Part shown: in pieces, positions 5,716 to 8,600 of the stretch
How positions within the stretch are numbered: the first letter of the stretch is position 1
How the letters are laid out: the number at the start of each line of letters is the position of its first letter
From: UMGS1696 sp964634795
GTDB lineage: Bacteria; Bacillota; Clostridia; Oscillospirales; CAG-272
Reading direction: 5' to 3'
NCBI GenBank assembly: GCA_964634795.1
Contig: CAZWLL010000066.1
Span: 1 to 8,600 of the forward strand
Length of the DNA stretch: 8,600 nt
The notes under the pieces: generated by a model
The model's input: the letters and a program-made list of their open reading frames with translations, nothing else
Told to the model about the DNA's origin: nothing
The model's database searches: none
Position numbers and translations under genes: made by a program

Positions 5716-5767
5716 CGGCGTTAAATAAATTTTGCAATTTAAAATCCGAAAAGGAGTAATATAAATT

Positions 5768-6850
5768 ATGGAAAAGAAAAAACTCAGAATAGGTATCATC
5801 GGTACGGGCGGTATCGCTCACTCCCACGCCAACGCTTATAAGCAGTTCGACGACGTTGAGGTCGTTGCAGGCGCCGATATTATCCCCGGAAAAGCAAGAA
5901 AATTCCTCGATGAATTCGGCTGGACAGAAGCTACCGCTTACGAAACACACGAAGAGCTCTGCGCAAGAGACGACATCGACGCGGTTTCCGTCTGCACCTA
6001 CAACTCACAGCACGCAGCTCCCACAATCTGCGCTCTTACATCCGGCAAGGACGTTATGCTCGAGAAGCCTATGTGCGTTACTCTCGATGAGGCAAAGGCT
6101 ATCCGTGCCGTTGAGAAGGCTACAGGCCACTTCGTAACAGTAGGCTTCCAGCCCCGTTACGGCGCAAACGTAAAGAAGGTTCGTGAGGTTATCTCCTCCG
6201 GCGTTCTCGGCAAGGTTTACTATGTTGTAGTAGGCGGCGGACGTGTTAAGGGTATTCCCGGACGCACATTCATCGAAAAGGATAAAGCCGCTGTAGGCGC
6301 AGTAGGCGATATCGGCTGCTACGGCCTTGATTTCGCGCTCAACTCAATCGGCTATCCGAAGCCGCTCACGGTTTCCGCTAAGCAGTTCGCTTATTTCGGA
6401 AAGAACCCCGCAAAGTACGCCGAAGCAAACCGCTTCACGGTTGACGACGACTTCGCCGTAGCTATGATTCGCTGCGAAGGCGACATCGTTATCGACTACC
6501 GTGCTTCATGGGCAATGAACATGGACACAACAGGCGACTCCCTCTTCTTCGGCACAGACGCGGGTCTTAAGGTTAAGGCTCCCGTAGGATGCTGCTGGGA
6601 CGGTGCCGCAGGCGACCTCGTTCTTTACAAGGATGACGCGGACGGCAAGCAGGTTGCTACCGAAATTCCCGTTGAAGGAAACAACGTAAAGATGGGCATG
6701 TTCGAATCCAAGATCCGCGCGTTTGTAGACGCTGTTCAGAACGGCACAGGCGCTCCGATTCCGACATCTCAGATTATATACAACCAGGCTATTATCGACG
6801 GTATCATCCGCTCCAACGCGTGCGGTCATGAGGTTGAAATAGATCTGTAA
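5768..6850 (+). CDS. Gfo/Idh/MocA family oxidoreductase
   Basis: A 360-residue cytoplasmic NAD(P)-dependent dehydrogenase, normal length for the family. The N-terminal Rossmann fold has IGTGGIAHSH (11-20, GxGG type), D37 after the second strand, and EKPM (99-102) with the usual catalytic-region lysine K100. The C-terminal alpha/beta domain carries GDIGCYGLD (180-188), the family DxGxHxxD motif with Tyr185 where His is common; this variant also occurs in glucose-fructose-oxidoreductase-like members. Likely substrates are a sugar, a sugar acid or an inositol; the sequence alone does not decide. AAGGAG at 5751-5756 sets the start, 11 bases before the ATG. Codon choice is strongly biased (CTC, ATC, GTT, AAG, CGT), unlike the MATE gene after it, suggesting high expression. 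It is a single-gene unit between its own promoter and terminator. Confidence 0.9.
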   Translation: MEKKKLRIGIIGTGGIAHSHANAYKQFDDVEVVAGADIIPGKARKFLDEFGWTEATAYETHEELCARDDIDAVSVCTYNSQHAAPTICALTSGKDVMLEKPMCVTLDEAKAIRAVEKATGHFVTVGFQPRYGANVKKVREVISSGVLGKVYYVVVGGGRVKGIPGRTFIEKDKAAVGAVGDIGCYGLDFALNSIGYPKPLTVSAKQFAYFGKNPAKYAEANRFTVDDDFAVAMIRCEGDIVIDYRASWAMNMDTTGDSLFFGTDAGLKVKAPVGCCWDGAAGDLVLYKDDADGKQVATEIPVEGNNVKMGMFESKIRAFVDAVQNGTGAPIPTSQIIYNQAIIDGIIRSNACGHEVEIDL

Positions 6851-6886
6851 TTTCGAGACAATGTAGCCTCAAACTTCTAAAGCTTA

Positions 6887-6930
6887 CCGACAGGGGAGAT
6901 GACAGCGGTCCTCACCCCTGTCGGTTTTTT
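6887..6930 (+). terminator. intrinsic terminator after the Gfo/Idh/MocA gene
   Basis: A perfect 10-bp GC-rich stem, CCGACAGGGG (6887-6896) with CCCCTGTCGG (6915-6924), an 18-base loop that can pair further (GAC/GTC), and then six T at 6925-6930. Textbook form; it ends the Gfo transcript 37 bases after the stop codon. Confidence 0.92.
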
Positions 6931-6974
6931 ATGCCGTTTCGCGTCAAATATATCTATTCACATGAGGTAATGCA

Positions 6975-8306
6975 ATGTATCGTGATCTCACAAAGGGAAG
7001 TATACTGAAAAACCTTATCCTGTTCTCCCTTCCGATGATGGCGGGAAACCTCCTTCAGCAGCTTTATAATATCACCGACACACTCATCGTAGGGCAGGCG
7101 CTCGGAAAGAACGCCCTTGCCGCCGTCGGAAGCGCGTATACTCTCATGACGTTTCTTACGTCGATTTTTCTCGGTCTCTCAATGGGTGCGGGCGCGCTTT
7201 TTTCCGTCTATCACGGTAAGGAAGACTCGGAATCGCTGAAGTGCGCTGCCGCACATTCCGCAGTACTCATCTCAGCCGTTACAGTTGTGCTGAATATCGC
7301 GGTTTACGCCTTCACCGATCCCATACTGCGCTTTCTTGCCGTACCGGATGAGCTGTACTCCGATATGAGGCTGTATCTCGTTATAATATTTTCGGGTATA
7401 GCGGCGACGTCCGTGTACAATTTCTTCGCCTGCTTCTTTCGCGCAGTGGGGAATTCGGTTGCTCCGCTGTGTTTTCTTGCCGTGTCCGCGCTGCTCAACA
7501 TCGTTCTCGATATACTTTTCGTGCCCGTAATGCATTTCGGCATAGGCGGAGCGGCAGTGGCTACCGTAATCGCTCAATATGTCTCGGGAGCGGGACTGTG
7601 CGTCTATTTTATACGGAAATGCCGTATTTTCATGCCGAGCATGAGACACTTCAAGCACAACGGCAAAATTCTTCGTGAAATATGCGATTTGTCCCTGCTG
7701 ACATGCGCTCAGCAATCGGCAATGAACTTCGGCATACTGCTTATACAGCGCCTTGTTGACAGCTTCGGTGCCGTTACCATGGCGGCGTTCGCCGCGGCGG
7801 TAAAAATAGATACCTTCGCATACCTGCCCGTACAGGATTTCGGAAACGCTTTTTCTACCTTTGTCGCTCAAAATTTCGGAGCGGGAGAGACATCACGCAT
7901 AAAAAAAGGCTTTGCTCAAGCCGTAGCTCTGTCCGTCGGCTTTTCTCTTGTTATATCAACGCTCGTGTGCGTGTTTGCCGAGCCTCTCATGCGTATTTTC
8001 GTGCAGGCTGAAGAGACAGCGGTTTTGGCGTCGGGCGTGAACTACCTCAGGGTAGAGGGTGCGTTTTATTTCGGCATAGGATGCCTGTTCTTATTATACG
8101 GCTTCTACCGCGCGATAGAGAAACCGCTTATGTCTGTTATACTTACGGTAATATCGCTCGGAACGAGAGTAATACTCGCGTACATGCTCGCGCCCGTTAT
8201 AGGGGAGTGCGGAATATGGATGGCGATTCCCATAGGCTGGGGGCTGGCAGACGCAGCGGGATTTGCGTACTATGTCTTTAAGAAAGACATTCTCGTGAGA
8301 AAATAG
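6975..8306 (+). CDS. MATE family efflux transporter (second)
   Basis: A 443-residue, 12-helix MATE exporter of the size usual for the family. N-lobe: SLPMMAGNLLQQLYNITDT (18-36) with D35, then VGQALGKNALAAVG (39-52) and SMGAGALFSVYHG (69-81). C-lobe: FGILLIQRLVDSFG (252-265) and FVAQNFGAGETSRIKKG (296-312), the second-lobe copy of the conserved loop motif. The first 12 residues (MYRDLTKGSILK) are typical of this Gram-positive branch. GAGGT at 6964-6968 lies 6 bases before the ATG. No clear promoter is seen in the 44 bases after the preceding terminator, so expression may depend on read-through or a weak start. It is only distantly similar to the first MATE gene in the window, so they are not a recent duplication. 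Substrate unknown. Confidence 0.93.
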   Translation: MYRDLTKGSILKNLILFSLPMMAGNLLQQLYNITDTLIVGQALGKNALAAVGSAYTLMTFLTSIFLGLSMGAGALFSVYHGKEDSESLKCAAAHSAVLISAVTVVLNIAVYAFTDPILRFLAVPDELYSDMRLYLVIIFSGIAATSVYNFFACFFRAVGNSVAPLCFLAVSALLNIVLDILFVPVMHFGIGGAAVATVIAQYVSGAGLCVYFIRKCRIFMPSMRHFKHNGKILREICDLSLLTCAQQSAMNFGILLIQRLVDSFGAVTMAAFAAAVKIDTFAYLPVQDFGNAFSTFVAQNFGAGETSRIKKGFAQAVALSVGFSLVISTLVCVFAEPLMRIFVQAEETAVLASGVNYLRVEGAFYFGIGCLFLLYGFYRAIEKPLMSVILTVISLGTRVILAYMLAPVIGECGIWMAIPIGWGLADAAGFAYYVFKKDILVRK

Positions 8307-8337
8307 CTTACCATATAGGCTTTACTTCACGTTTTAT

Positions 8338-8376
8338 CACAAAGACCGAACAAGCAAAACTTGTTCGGTCTTTGTG
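8338..8376 (+). terminator. 17-bp perfect hairpin after the second MATE gene
   Basis: CACAAAGACCGAACAAG (8338-8354), loop CAAAA, and its perfect complement (8360-8376), 31 bases after the MATE stop codon. There is no T run after it on the plus strand, though the 3' arm holds TCTTTGTG. It probably stops transcription or protects the mRNA end; its inner part (GAACAAG/CTTGTTC) resembles the hairpins of the adjacent array. Confidence 0.6.
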
Positions 8377-8383
8377 TATGGAT

Positions 8384-8600
8384 GAAAAGGCTCCGCCTTT
8401 TCGATTTTATTATATCACCTGCGGGTGAAGGCACATTCACCCGCAGGTGAATGTGCTATAGAAGAAAGTGCTCCGCACTTTCAATTTCATTATATGCTCC
8501 TGCGCGGAGGTGCGCACTGAACGAGCAAAGCTCGTTCCGGGGCCATCCGTCGCCGTCCCCTTGTGAATTCCCGCTCTTCCCGATTAACTTCAACCCACCG
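8384..8600 (-). repeat. composite hairpin-array repeat, right copy (inverted)
   Basis: Read on the minus strand, the core CGGTGGGTTGAA at 8600 onward matches 31 of 36 bases of the left core at 19-54, and hairpins follow: 8519-8537 (GAACGAGC, loop AAA), 8501-8516 (TGCGC/GCGCA), 8464-8482 (GAAAGTGC, loop TCC), 8431-8456 (11-bp GCACATTCACC, loop CGCA), ATAAAATC at 8410-8403, and 8384-8402 (GAAAAGGC, loop TCC). The order GAAN-type hairpin, second GAA-type hairpin, TTCACC hairpin, ATAAAATC is the same as in the left copy. The window ends at the outer edge of the core. Confidence 0.75.
8415..8450. repeat. 14-bp inverted repeat with alternative pairings
   Basis: TCACCTGCGGGTGA (8415-8428) and TCACCCGCAGGTGA (8437-8450) are exact reverse complements with 8 bases between. 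Each half is also a short hairpin by itself, and the right half is part of the stronger 11-bp hairpin at 8431-8456. The structures exclude one another. Confidence 0.85.

Noticed and set aside
5549..5950. Minus-strand frame with a repeated peptide in the Gfo leader
   Set aside because: The repeated peptide comes only from the 30-base DNA duplication; the frame overlaps the promoter and the start of a real gene and has no ribosome site.
7272..7871. Long minus-strand frame opposite the second MATE gene
   Set aside because: It lies wholly inside a well-supported membrane protein gene, lacks a ribosome site, and its composition is that of an antisense shadow.
1..8600. Composite transposon bounded by the two inverted elements
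   Set aside because: No transposase, integrase or target-site duplication can be seen; the enclosed genes look like ordinary chromosomal genes. Kept only as a finding about the repeats.

Overview
The window reads as a chromosomal segment of a Gram-positive, low-to-mid GC anaerobe, most likely an uncultured gut-type member of the Clostridia (Bacillota). The basis is near-consensus sigma-A promoters with extended -10 boxes, GGAG-type ribosome sites, two MATE exporters, a secreted SLH-domain protein and a surface-layer style signal peptide. I cannot name a genus. A run of 100 N with an exact 55-base duplicate on either side shows a scaffolded short-read assembly, probably a metagenome-assembled genome.

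Layout. Positions 1-331 are non-coding and hold a composite repeat made of a 36-base core followed by short perfect hairpins. Positions 332-3042 carry three minus-strand genes: a MATE exporter (first in transcription order), a small protein of the Anabaena sensory rhodopsin transducer (ASRT) family, and an SDR dehydrogenase of the mannonate/fructuronate type. Positions 3043-3730 are non-coding: the MATE promoters, the assembly gap, and three tandem units of an unusual structured repeat. Positions 3731-5353 encode a secreted protein with Cys-rich ribbons, two InlB-like repeats and SLH-type segments (minus strand). Positions 5354-5767 are a divergent control region with a strong plus-strand promoter, a 30-base duplication and an intrinsic terminator inside a leader. 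A Gfo/Idh/MocA dehydrogenase (5768-6850) ends at a good terminator, then a second MATE exporter follows (6975-8306). Positions 8307-8600 hold a second copy of the composite hairpin repeat, inverted relative to the first.

How the genes may work together: the SDR enzyme acts on a uronate-derived sugar acid, and ASRT-family domains have been proposed to sense small sugars, so the ASRT-SDR pair looks like a small sugar-acid catabolic or sensing unit. The Gfo/Idh/MocA protein is probably another sugar or inositol dehydrogenase. The two MATE pumps have unknown substrates. The SLH protein is a cell-surface protein unrelated in any visible way to its neighbours.

The most unusual material is non-coding: the 3340-3730 tandem repeat, whose copies share one closing helix but carry different inserted arms, the duplicated leader with an internal terminator at 5585-5767, and the paired hairpin-array elements at the two ends. 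No defence system, transposase, tRNA, rRNA or CRISPR array was found.
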